Of a DNA stretch of 30,072 bases, positions 23,730 to 30,072 are shown one piece after another. A program made the translations under genes and the position numbers. The notes under the pieces were generated by a model. It was not told the DNA's origin. It saw nothing but the letters and a program-made list of their open reading frames with translations, and did not search any database. How positions within the stretch are numbered: the stretch's first letter is position 1; each line of letters begins with the position of its first letter. This DNA comes from Nitrososphaerota archaeon (GTDB lineage: Archaea; Thermoproteota; Nitrososphaeria; Nitrososphaerales; CADDZS01), in assembly GCA_021325255.1 (NCBI GenBank), contig JAJPHP010000031.1, positions 1 to 30,072 of the forward strand, written 5' to 3'.

Positions 23730-23797
23730 AAATGCATGCAAGTGCCGAAGGGAGCTTGGCGTGAGCGCTCCCCTTTTCGGTGAGAAACTGATCTACC

Positions 23798-24763
23798 TTA
23801 GGACGTTCCAGAGCTGGTAGCTGCAGCTTTTTGTTCTTCTTCCTGCTTTGCTCCGGCTTGAGGCTGCTCTTCACCAGACTCTGTTGAAGGCAGCTGTTCG
23901 CCCTCCGCCTTCTTCTCGCCTTCTCCCGCTGTGGTCGGCGGCTTTGCAGCCGGGTTTTCGTAGTCTTCAACAAACACAACCCGCTCAACTGGCTTTATGT
24001 ACTTGAAGAGGTCGGTGCTAATTCCGCGCTTTATGATCTGTAGACCTTCGAGCAGAAAATAGTCGCTAGGTATCGTTACCTTTACCTCGCTCTCGCCAAC
24101 GAGGTCAATTTTCAGCTTCTCTTTTTCAATCGGGAGTCTCCTACGAACGAGAGCCTCAACCTTTGACTCTCTTGTCTCGAGTTTCTGCTTTATGTCAACG
24201 TTGTATACGAGTGTTTTTCCAGCGTACTTGTGATTGAAATCTAGTATCGCTCGGCCTGATTCCAGAGAGCGCACAATTCCGACGCGATTGTCAACCTCAA
24301 CTTCGGCCCCGATGGAAAGCTCAGAGGCCTTGTCTCCGAATTTCCTAATCGGAATCCTTGACACGCGGTTGGGGTCTCTACTCCCAAATGCCTTTTCTGG
24401 TGGAAGCTCCACATCCAATGTCTGACCAGGTTCTGCACTCTGAAGGGCTTCGTCCAGGCCTTTGAGCACCCACCCTTCGCCGACCGCAATCAATCTGGGT
24501 TCGTAGGTTCTAGTCGGATCAGCATTTCCTGCCTTTTCCGCATCCTCCTTCCTCGTAGTATCAATAATGGCGCCGGTGTCCTTGATCTTCGCGGTATAAT
24601 CGGCAAGAATGAGAGATCCTGTTTCCAATGTCAATGTAGAAAATACACTCGCCTCAGTCCTGTTAAAACCTTTATCCTTCACCAGCTGATGCTCTTGCTG
24701 CTTCTTCTCATTCTTTTTCTTCTCTAAACTTTCTCGATGCGACTGAGATTGCTTCTGTTGCAT
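23798..24763 (-). CDS. FKBP-type peptidyl-prolyl isomerase (SlyD-like) with C-terminal extension
   Basis: A prolyl isomerase and chaperone. The FKBP core begins at GSLILADYTAKIKDTGAIID (about 49-68) and holds the inserted flap seen in SlyD-type enzymes (about 120-200: PPEKAFGSRDPNRV ... FNHKYAGKTLVY). Residues 205-280 form the extra domain common in archaeal long FKBPs. The last 45 residues are a low-complexity Glu/Gln/Ala/Pro tail. As read from 24763 the first 43 residues are Lys/Gln-rich and overlap the aminotransferase by 56 nt. TTG 24634 (residue 44, MTLETGS) is the likelier start by comparison with the family. Acts in the cytosol on folding client proteins. Confidence 0.88.
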   Translation of the reverse strand: MQQKQSQSHRESLEKKKNEKKQQEHQLVKDKGFNRTEASVFSTLTLETGSLILADYTAKIKDTGAIIDTTRKEDAEKAGNADPTRTYEPRLIAVGEGWVLKGLDEALQSAEPGQTLDVELPPEKAFGSRDPNRVSRIPIRKFGDKASELSIGAEVEVDNRVGIVRSLESGRAILDFNHKYAGKTLVYNVDIKQKLETRESKVEALVRRRLPIEKEKLKIDLVGESEVKVTIPSDYFLLEGLQIIKRGISTDLFKYIKPVERVVFVEDYENPAAKPPTTAGEGEKKAEGEQLPSTESGEEQPQAGAKQEEEQKAAATSSGTS

Positions 24764-25916
24764 CGCAGCGATAACCTAGTAGACTCATAGTTTGGGCAAC
24801 CCCACTGATTGTAGATATTACAGAGGCCTCATTTATTTCTCCCATCGAGCCCACCCTGAACATTGATCCTTTGAGCTTTCCAAAACCGCCGGCGACAACG
24901 ACGCCGAACTTTTCGTCAAGCGTCGTCCTAAACATTTTGTCGTCGATACCAGGCGGATACATGATTCCAATTACTGTATGCGACCTGAATTCTCTGGATA
25001 AAGCAAACGCTTTCAGGCCCATGTACTCGAACGCGTCATAGAAGGCCTCAGCACAACTTGTATGCCTCTTGATTCTATTCTCTAGTTGTTCCTCAAGAAC
25101 CATCTTCAATGATTCATCGAGTGCAAAGAAGAGAGGAATAGCAGGGGTCGAGGGAGTTTCCCCATGCTCCGCGAATTTGAAGTATTTTGGGATGTCAAAG
25201 TACTGAGTCCTTGGTTTGATCTCGGACATTGCTCTCTTTGCTTCTTCGCTGAAAGATAGGATGACAAGACCCGGAGGTGCTGCAAGGCATTTTTGACTTC
25301 CTGTAATGCAAATATCAATTCCCAGCTTGTCTACCGGCAAAGATTCTCCGCCGAGGCAGCTGATAGCATCCACGACAAAGAGGGCTCCGTGCGCTGATGC
25401 GAGCTCCTTCAGTTCCCGAAGCTTTCTCCAGGTGATCCCGGTCGACGTCTCATTTAGTACGACGCAAAGTGCCTTGACCTTGCCTCCGCTACCCATCGCT
25501 GCGTCCACTTCTTCCAGCGTCGGGACACTACCAAGCTCAGACTGAGGGGAGACAACCTTGGCACCAGTATAACGCGCCGAATCCCCCAATCGCCCCGAGA
25601 ATTCGCCGAATGAGGGTACAACCGCAGTCTCTCCCGACTGCAGTATGCAGTCTACCGCGGCATCGACTCCAGCTGTTCCAGATCCGGAAATCACGACTAT
25701 TTCGTTCTTGGTCTCGAAGACCTTCTGGGCGTTGGTCTGTATTCTTCTATAGAGCTCGTGAAACTCTTCGCCTCGATGGTTTATGACCGGCGTCAGCATA
25801 GCCTGCATTACGCGGTCCGGCACATTTGTCGGACCAGGTATCATTAGGAGCTTTCTCAATTTGGATTTATCACGACAAAGGAATGAGGTGAGTAAACAAC
25901 AACTTTCTAACGACAT
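24708..25916 (-). CDS. Class V aminotransferase (alanine/serine-glyoxylate type)
   Basis: A pyridoxal-phosphate enzyme. Motifs: MIPGPTNVPDRVMQAM near the N-terminus, SGSGTAGVDAA (77-87), D183 in VVDAISCLGGESL, and the Schiff-base lysine K209 in TGSQKCLAAPPG. This is the serine/alanine-glyoxylate or serine-pyruvate transaminase family. Substrates cannot be separated from sequence; some archaeal members make cofactor precursors. From ATG 25916 the first 19 residues (MSLESCCLLTSFLCRDKSK) look unlike the family, so TTG 25859 (MRKLLMIPGPT) is the likelier start. The gene follows the DUF6659-like gene directly (ATG one base after its stop) and overlaps the long FKBP reading. Confidence 0.9.
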   Translation of the reverse strand: MSLESCCLLTSFLCRDKSKLRKLLMIPGPTNVPDRVMQAMLTPVINHRGEEFHELYRRIQTNAQKVFETKNEIVVISGSGTAGVDAAVDCILQSGETAVVPSFGEFSGRLGDSARYTGAKVVSPQSELGSVPTLEEVDAAMGSGGKVKALCVVLNETSTGITWRKLRELKELASAHGALFVVDAISCLGGESLPVDKLGIDICITGSQKCLAAPPGLVILSFSEEAKRAMSEIKPRTQYFDIPKYFKFAEHGETPSTPAIPLFFALDESLKMVLEEQLENRIKRHTSCAEAFYDAFEYMGLKAFALSREFRSHTVIGIMYPPGIDDKMFRTTLDEKFGVVVAGGFGKLKGSMFRVGSMGEINEASVISTISGVAQTMSLLGYRCDATEAISVASRKFREEKE

Positions 25917-26291
25917 CTAAACTTTGCCCAAGAGCAGCTCACCGTGAATTCTGTTAGAAATCATCTCTACCTTCTCCGGGGGAAGGGAAGCCTCAGCCGT
26001 GATTATTATCAGACCGGATTCGACAGGAATCAAGATAATCCTGAAAGTATCGTGAGTGACAAGCGAGTACTTCACTCTGCCAAAATACAGAGACCAAGAT
26101 GCCATCGCGCCCTTGAAGAAAGTGAGGTCCCGGACAAGCTGGCTTTCTCCGGGATGCTCATCGCCCGCCGCACTTTCTCTGAGTTCGCTTATGACCATTC
26201 CCTGCCGATTGTCCAGAAACCCAAAGTAGCGCACACGTTCGTCAAGGTCGAACACAAGATCTTTCAGTATGATGCACTGCGCGGGCTTCAA
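25917..26291 (-). CDS. Small thaumarchaeal protein, DUF6659-like
   Basis: The core YFGFLDNRQGMVISELRES, then ASWSLYFGRVKYSLVTHDTF, RIILIPVESGLIIITAEASL, resembles a short archaeal family (DUF6659, from memory) with a roadblock/profilin-like strand pattern and no known activity. The open frame extends to 26414. A minus-strand TATA-like box (ATCTTATAG, about 26338-26346) lies inside that extension and predicts a start near 26317, so the first usable in-frame start is TTG 26291, giving 124 aa, the expected size. It is followed immediately by the aminotransferase gene, likely as one transcript. Confidence 0.6.
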   Translation of the reverse strand: MKPAQCIILKDLVFDLDERVRYFGFLDNRQGMVISELRESAAGDEHPGESQLVRDLTFFKGAMASWSLYFGRVKYSLVTHDTFRIILIPVESGLIIITAEASLPPEKVEMISNRIHGELLLGKV

Positions 26292-26335
26292 TCGAAAAGC
26301 ATTCCAGGGCCTTGGCCTGTGTGGTTGAAGGAGCG

Positions 26336-26350
26336 CACTATAAGATAACT
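26336..26350 (-). promoter_or_regulatory. TATA-like promoter of the DUF6659-like gene
   Basis: The minus strand reads GTTATCTTATAGTGC. With 26 nt spacing the transcript would start near 26317, inside the long open frame. This is the main reason for choosing the downstream start at 26291. Confidence 0.45.
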
Positions 26351-26621
26351 CTTTTTTCCAAAGATGGGAATATACGCTTACCCACTCCCTGCGGGCGGAG
26401 AAACCGATGCCCAAAACCTCCGACTCAATTTTCGAGGTTATTCCGATTTACGATTGAGTACCTATTCAAAAGAAGGAAACTTATTTGTTCATTGAACTCT
26501 TCATGACCTGCTGAATTAGGGCGCAATTTGGGAGGCATCGACCCACCAGCATCGTATGTACTCCCTGGTTCAAATTCACAGAATTTTGTTTTATACAGAA
26601 ACCGCTGATGTACAGACCACG

Positions 26622-27134
26622 TCATTGGTCCAAGCCGTTGAACCTACCTTTTGCGATTATGCCTTCAATGATTTTAGCCACAGATTTAGGGACGAGTTGC
26701 TGCCAGTCATCTCCCGCAATTATTCTGCGCCGCACTTCTGTAGCTGAGAAAGTAGATCGTTTGTAAAGCGGAGCCTCGACGGCCTCCACCCCTTTCTCCC
26801 TGAAGAGCTGTAGAGTCAATCTGTCGTTGGAATAGACCACACTGTACTCTGGAACAACCTGGTCGATGAATGCGGTCCAGACGGAGTGCCCCACGGCATC
26901 AGGGATCGGCAGAATAAGATACCTAGAAGGATCTATTCCTTCCTCGTTTAGAGCGTTCCTGACCATGATTATCCGCTCCCCCGCCGTGAATGGATTTCGC
27001 ATCTCATGACTTTTCTGCGAGCTTCCGACCAAGAGGTAGAGGAGTCGCACGTTGTCCAGAGCATACTTTACAGTCGCAAGGTGTCCATAGTGAAACGGTT
27101 GGAACCTACCAATGAAGAGCCCTACTACTTTCAA
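26622..27134 (-). CDS. nadM: Archaeal nicotinamide-nucleotide adenylyltransferase
   Basis: 170 aa. It joins NMN (or nicotinate mononucleotide) with ATP to make NAD precursors or NAD. The nucleotidyltransferase signature is GRFQPFHYGHL (9-19, HxGH-like), and the second ATP motif is FSATEVRRRI (near 128-137); NPFTAGERIIM and PDAVGHSVW are typical of the archaeal enzyme. The TTG start is supported by a minus-strand TATA-like box (TTTTTATCTA, 27178-27187) that predicts a leader of about 23 nt. The gene stands alone, divergent from the rtcA side and 207 nt from the next minus-strand reading. Confidence 0.93.
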   Translation of the reverse strand: MKVVGLFIGRFQPFHYGHLATVKYALDNVRLLYLLVGSSQKSHEMRNPFTAGERIIMVRNALNEEGIDPSRYLILPIPDAVGHSVWTAFIDQVVPEYSVVYSNDRLTLQLFREKGVEAVEAPLYKRSTFSATEVRRRIIAGDDWQQLVPKSVAKIIEGIIAKGRFNGLDQ

Positions 27135-27510
27135 GGAAGGTAAAGAATCACACTCCTACCACTTTTTCTTCGTGCGTTAGATAAAAATCTCCGTATGTCT
27201 TGCTATATCTCTAACGCTATCGCTCGCAACGGGGACGCGCTAAATCGAGGCCTATGAAAACACAAAATCTTGTCGGGTCGGCACATTAGTGGCAAGTATT
27301 GTCTTTGTACCATTCTACTTCAGCCTCCCATATATTGATTAGTGCAGCCATGATCTTCATTTTTTCAGAGAATGCACGACCATTCTGCGTTCTTAACAAG
27401 CGTGATCCACACTATGAGTTATGTCCAAGATTCCCACCATTCTGTAACATTCTACTCCTCTGCCTTTCACTTACTCTTCTGAAATTGAGTTGAGATGGAG
27501 CTTGCACCTC
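27135..27510. other. Intergenic region between nadM and rtcA
   Basis: It contains the nadM promoter, a plus-strand TATA-like CATATATTGATT near 27329-27340, and a 47-codon plus frame starting at ATG 27350 (MIFIFSENARPFCVLNKRDP, then a hydrophobic end). That frame stops at 27493, sharing TTGA with the alternative rtcA start at TTG 27490. Whether it is expressed is unknown. No RNA gene is recognised. Confidence 0.4.
27178..27187 (-). promoter_or_regulatory. TATA-like promoter of nadM
   Basis: TTTTTATCTA on the minus strand is centred about 49 nt before TTG 27134. A start 25-26 nt downstream gives a short leader with a weak purine-rich stretch. Confidence 0.45.
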
Positions 27511-28617
27511 ATGGACAACGTAGTTGAGATTGACGGCTCGATGGGCGAGGGTGGCGGCCAGATACTCAGGACTGCTGTATCCTTGGCAGGAATCCTCCGA
27601 AAGCCCCTGAGAATCACGAACATCCGAGCTCGTAGAAAGGAGCCGGGATTGCGTCCGCAACACCTCCAGGCGGTAGTCGCGGCTGCTAAGGTAAGCAACA
27701 GTTCACTTTCGGGAGCGCAGGTTGGGTCCACTCAGCTAGAATTCTTCCCAATGAAACAACTACCGCACAAATTCGCAGAGCAGATTGACACGGGGACTGC
27801 AGGCAGTATTTCTTTGATTGCTCAGACGTTGATTCCAATTTCCATCTTCGGTGGAGTTGAAATTGACTGTCGCATAATCGGAGGCACTGAAGTTCCTCAT
27901 TCACCCACGGTGGATTACCTGATTGATGTTGTCTTTCCAGTATACAGGAAATTAGGCGCCGAGATTTCAATGGAAATAGTCAGGCGCGGCTACTACCCAA
28001 GGGGAGGCGGGATAGTAAGGCTCTGCTGTAAGTCAAGCCGCCCAATAAAGTTGGAATCCCTTGTCCTCATCGGAGAGGAAAGAGGCAATCTGCAATACCC
28101 CACCTCAATAAAGAGCGTTTCCTCATCTCTCCCTGAACATGTTGCAAAGAGGCAATCCGCAGCTGCAAGGCGCATCCTCGAACAAGCATTCAATGATTCG
28201 ATTCGAATTACGGAGGCAACAAATTCAGCTTGGACTTCTCTTTCCCCCGGATCCTCTGTTCTCGTATCAAGTATCGGCCCCTCCCACTTTGTTGGGGCAG
28301 TTTCGCTGGGGGAGCGCGGAAAGAGGTCAGAGATTGTGGGCGAGGAGGCTGCGAGGATATTTCTCAACGAATGTGCCTGCAATCCCGGAGTAGATACTCA
28401 CCTGGCCGACATGCTTGCCACCTTGCTTCCATGTGTCTCGGGAAAAAGTCGATTCACCACTTCGGGCGTTTCGAAGCATTTGGAGACAAATATCGCAGTC
28501 GCGAGGAAACTTGTTCCAGATTGCAGATTCGAGACATCGATTCGGAAGACAAGCGACAAAGTACAAGCCACTTACTACGAAATTTCCGTAGAGGGACAAG
28601 CCGAAAAGTCTAATTAG
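27511..28617 (+). CDS. rtcA: RNA 3'-terminal phosphate cyclase
   Basis: 368 aa from ATG 27511. It converts RNA 3'-phosphate ends to 2',3'-cyclic phosphates with ATP through an AMP-histidine intermediate. The N-terminal GSMGEGGGQILRTAVSLAGI and the RPQHLQAVVAAAKVS segment are diagnostic, as are GGTEVPHSPTVDY and YYPRGGG. The expected nucleophile lies in GVSKHLETNIAVARKL near the C-terminus. TTG 27490 would add seven residues (MRWSLHL), but ATG 27511 fits the family start (MDNVVEIDG). It is followed after 39 nt by the second proteasome beta gene on the same strand. Confidence 0.94.
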   Translation: MDNVVEIDGSMGEGGGQILRTAVSLAGILRKPLRITNIRARRKEPGLRPQHLQAVVAAAKVSNSSLSGAQVGSTQLEFFPMKQLPHKFAEQIDTGTAGSISLIAQTLIPISIFGGVEIDCRIIGGTEVPHSPTVDYLIDVVFPVYRKLGAEISMEIVRRGYYPRGGGIVRLCCKSSRPIKLESLVLIGEERGNLQYPTSIKSVSSSLPEHVAKRQSAAARRILEQAFNDSIRITEATNSAWTSLSPGSSVLVSSIGPSHFVGAVSLGERGKRSEIVGEEAARIFLNECACNPGVDTHLADMLATLLPCVSGKSRFTTSGVSKHLETNIAVARKLVPDCRFETSIRKTSDKVQATYYEISVEGQAEKSN

Positions 28618-28656
28618 GATGCGCGCGCAACAAGGCAAATATCAGTTGTTTATTTC

Positions 28657-29283
28657 ATGGCCTTCAACGAAGCTTTCATTCCAGGAGCCACCGTCGTCGG
28701 TGTCACATACAAGGAAGGGCTGGTTTTGGGCGCCGAGAGGCGTGTGACGCTAGGCGGATTCATCGTCAGCAAGACAGCGAAGAAGACTTTCCGTGTGACC
28801 GATACAGTCGGGGCCGCCTGCGCAGGTATGATCGGCGACATGCAGATCCTGATCAAGGAGCTGCATTCCTACGTGAAGATAAGGGAGCTTGAGATAAGGA
28901 GACCTCTTCCTGCAAATTCGGTCGCAAAGTTACTCTCCGTAATAATGTTTGAACGCAGGTACACGCCCATGATAACACAGGTAATGATCGGGGGCGTCGA
29001 CGCAAAGCCTTCAATTTACATTCTCGATCCGCTCGGCTCGGTGATACCCGACGACTATGCCGCTGTAGGTTCGGGAGCCGAAATTGCGATCGGCGTAATC
29101 GAGAACGAGTACACGGAGAACATGGAAGAAAAGGAGGCCACAGATCTCGCGGTCAAAGCGATAAGAGCTGCCATAAAGAGGGATGTCTCCAGCGGTGACG
29201 GGGTTGACCTCCTATACGCCACGAGGGAGGGTCTTCGTGAAGAGACGGCTCTGTTCCAGGCTGCCCAGGTAGCTGGTCGGTAA
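28657..29283 (+). CDS. psmB: Proteasome beta subunit lacking the catalytic threonine
   Basis: 208 aa with the full beta fold (PGATVVGVTYKEGLVLGAERRV, then MIGDMQILIKELHSYVKI, DPLGSVIPDDYAAVGSGAEI, AIKRDVSSGDGVDL). The position of Thr1 holds Ala (A11), and Asp17 is Glu (E27); the Lys33 equivalent (K43) remains. Without Thr1 it cannot self-process or cleave peptides, and there is almost no propeptide (10 residues). The same pattern occurs in the inactive beta1 of Sulfolobales, which co-assembles with an active beta. The active partner in this window is at 21699-22451. The gene follows rtcA and precedes the Fe-S carrier gene. Confidence 0.92.
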   Translation: MAFNEAFIPGATVVGVTYKEGLVLGAERRVTLGGFIVSKTAKKTFRVTDTVGAACAGMIGDMQILIKELHSYVKIRELEIRRPLPANSVAKLLSVIMFERRYTPMITQVMIGGVDAKPSIYILDPLGSVIPDDYAAVGSGAEIAIGVIENEYTENMEEKEATDLAVKAIRAAIKRDVSSGDGVDLLYATREGLREETALFQAAQVAGR

Positions 29284-29313
29284 GCAGCTCGGTTCTTCGA
29301 GCGTAGCGGAAAA

Positions 29314-29325
29314 AGAGATAAATGC
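29314..29325 (+). promoter_or_regulatory. TATA-like promoter of the Fe-S carrier gene
   Basis: GAGATAAATGCG is centred near 29320, predicting a start near 29346. The 30-nt leader holds GAGGTG (29356-29361), a ribosome site 14 nt from the ATG, longer than usual. Confidence 0.4.
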
Positions 29326-29375
29326 GATCTCTTCGTCAATACTAGATACATTGGCGAGGTGCGTTACGTTTCAGA

Positions 29376-29777
29376 ATGTCATCCCCAACAGTCGTCTCCG
29401 GGTTGTCGGAACAACTCATATTGACTGATGCCGCAGTGGAGCGAATAAAGGCACTCCTACAGAAGGAAGGCAAAACTGATGCTGGTTTGAGAGTATACAT
29501 TTCCGGCGGTGGTTGCGCTGGAATGTCTTATGGGATGACGATCGATGACTCGACTAGCACGGACGATGCTGTGGTACTAACAAAGGGAGTGAAAGTCATC
29601 GTCGATAAGCTGAGCCTAATTTATCTGAGGGGTTCGAAGATCGACTTTGTTGAAAACCTCCAGACCTCGGGTTTCCAAATTGAAAACCCGAATGCAGCCT
29701 CATCGTGCGGTTGCGGCCTATCCTTCAAGGCAAACAAGGAAGCTTCAGAAAAGGCAAAGCAGCTTGCTGGCTCTTGA
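29376..29777 (+). CDS. A-type iron-sulfur carrier (IscA/HesB/ErpA family)
   Basis: 133 aa. The three ligand cysteines are C47 (SGGGCAGMSY) and C111/C113 (SSCGCGLSF), as in all A-type carriers. LTDAAVERIKALLQKEG and the LRVYISG strand are also typical. It accepts Fe-S clusters from a scaffold and passes them to apo-proteins in the cytosol. The N-terminal 12 residues are an extension; the C-terminal Lys/Glu tail (ANKEASEKAKQLAGS) is longer than usual. It has its own promoter-like site after the proteasome gene, with an intergenic gap of 92 nt. Confidence 0.93.
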   Translation: MSSPTVVSGLSEQLILTDAAVERIKALLQKEGKTDAGLRVYISGGGCAGMSYGMTIDDSTSTDDAVVLTKGVKVIVDKLSLIYLRGSKIDFVENLQTSGFQIENPNAASSCGCGLSFKANKEASEKAKQLAGS

Positions 29778-30072
29778 ACGAAGCCAGTACTTTCTTCCTA
29801 TCCATTGACTGAAAGAGACAGCGAAACTTCACTCCCTTGTTCGCGCCTAACAAAATCTCCGGTGATTGGGAAATCTGCTCCTCTCCTTTCACTTTTCACA
29901 CTCCAATGAGAAGGAGCAAAAAGAAGACCAAATCGTCATTTGGGACTTTGTTGGCATGAATCGGTAAAAAGTGCTCTGTTGCACGAATATGATGTTTTGA
30001 TGCCTTCCTCTGTGTGTTCTCTGAATGCTTCTTTTTTTACATCGCCGCAACAATGAACGAGTTGTAGATGGA
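29778..30072. other. Right-edge intergenic sequence
   Basis: No gene or RNA is recognised in the last 295 bases. A 9-T run within CTTCTTTTTTTACATCG near 30030-30040 could be a U-tract terminator for plus-strand transcription, but it is about 250 nt after the last stop. The window ends before the next gene. Confidence 0.35.

Noticed and set aside
1..30072. CRISPR arrays, insertion-sequence ends, rRNA and tRNA genes.
   Set aside because: No spaced identical repeats, transposase motifs, rRNA segments or foldable tRNA were seen on either strand by eye.

Overview
The window is archaeal and most like the Nitrososphaeria (Thaumarchaeota) or a close relative. Evidence: glycerol-1-phosphate dehydrogenase (archaeal lipids), the KH/beta-CASP termination nuclease aCPSF1/FttA, an Sm-like archaeal protein, an archaeal-type NMN adenylyltransferase, SepF, and two proteasome beta subunits, one without its catalytic threonine. 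Many genes have a TATA-like box about 20-30 nt before the start codon, so their transcripts would be leaderless or nearly so. TTG and GTG starts are common. The assignment rests on recognised protein families, not on rRNA or a search.

Region 1 (about 1-8.8 kb) is an AT-richer accessory island. A minus-strand block runs from about 5164 down to 90. In order it encodes a 43-aa zinc ribbon, an 83-aa protein, a C2H2 zinc-finger protein, a prim-pol primase split by one frameshift at a run of eight T (mRNA sense), a 53-aa small protein, a P-loop replication ATPase with winged-helix and zinc-binding parts, a beta-class DNA methyltransferase and a 160-aa HTH-like protein. Divergent from it on the plus strand are a 157-aa protein, a second DNA methyltransferase, a winged-helix-ended protein and a TIR-like nucleotide-binding protein with an AT-hook-like N-terminus. 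This looks like the replication and accessory modules of an integrated plasmid or virus. No integrase, capsid gene or att site is visible, and the left edge lies outside the window.

Region 2 (about 9.2-17.8 kb) is chromosomal and carries an APC-family transporter, a two-TM protein, a cytosolic histidine kinase, a long gene-free stretch, a serine-rich membrane protein, a small hypothetical protein, ribose-5-phosphate isomerase A and a membrane-anchored coiled-coil protein.

Region 3 (about 18.3-30 kb) is dense housekeeping: Lsm, a PUA-domain protein, SepF, fttA overlapping an active proteasome beta gene, egsA divergent from that pair, an FKBP/SlyD-type isomerase, a class V aminotransferase, a small DUF6659-like protein, nadM, rtcA, a Thr1-less proteasome beta and an A-type Fe-S carrier. 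The themes are RNA processing and termination, protein turnover and folding, cofactor and lipid synthesis, and cell division.

The most interesting points are the split primase, the TIR-like gene and its twin TATA-like repeats, and the palindromes at control regions of the island's plus-strand genes. Two small genes recovered by hand and the missing Thr1 in the second proteasome beta are also notable.
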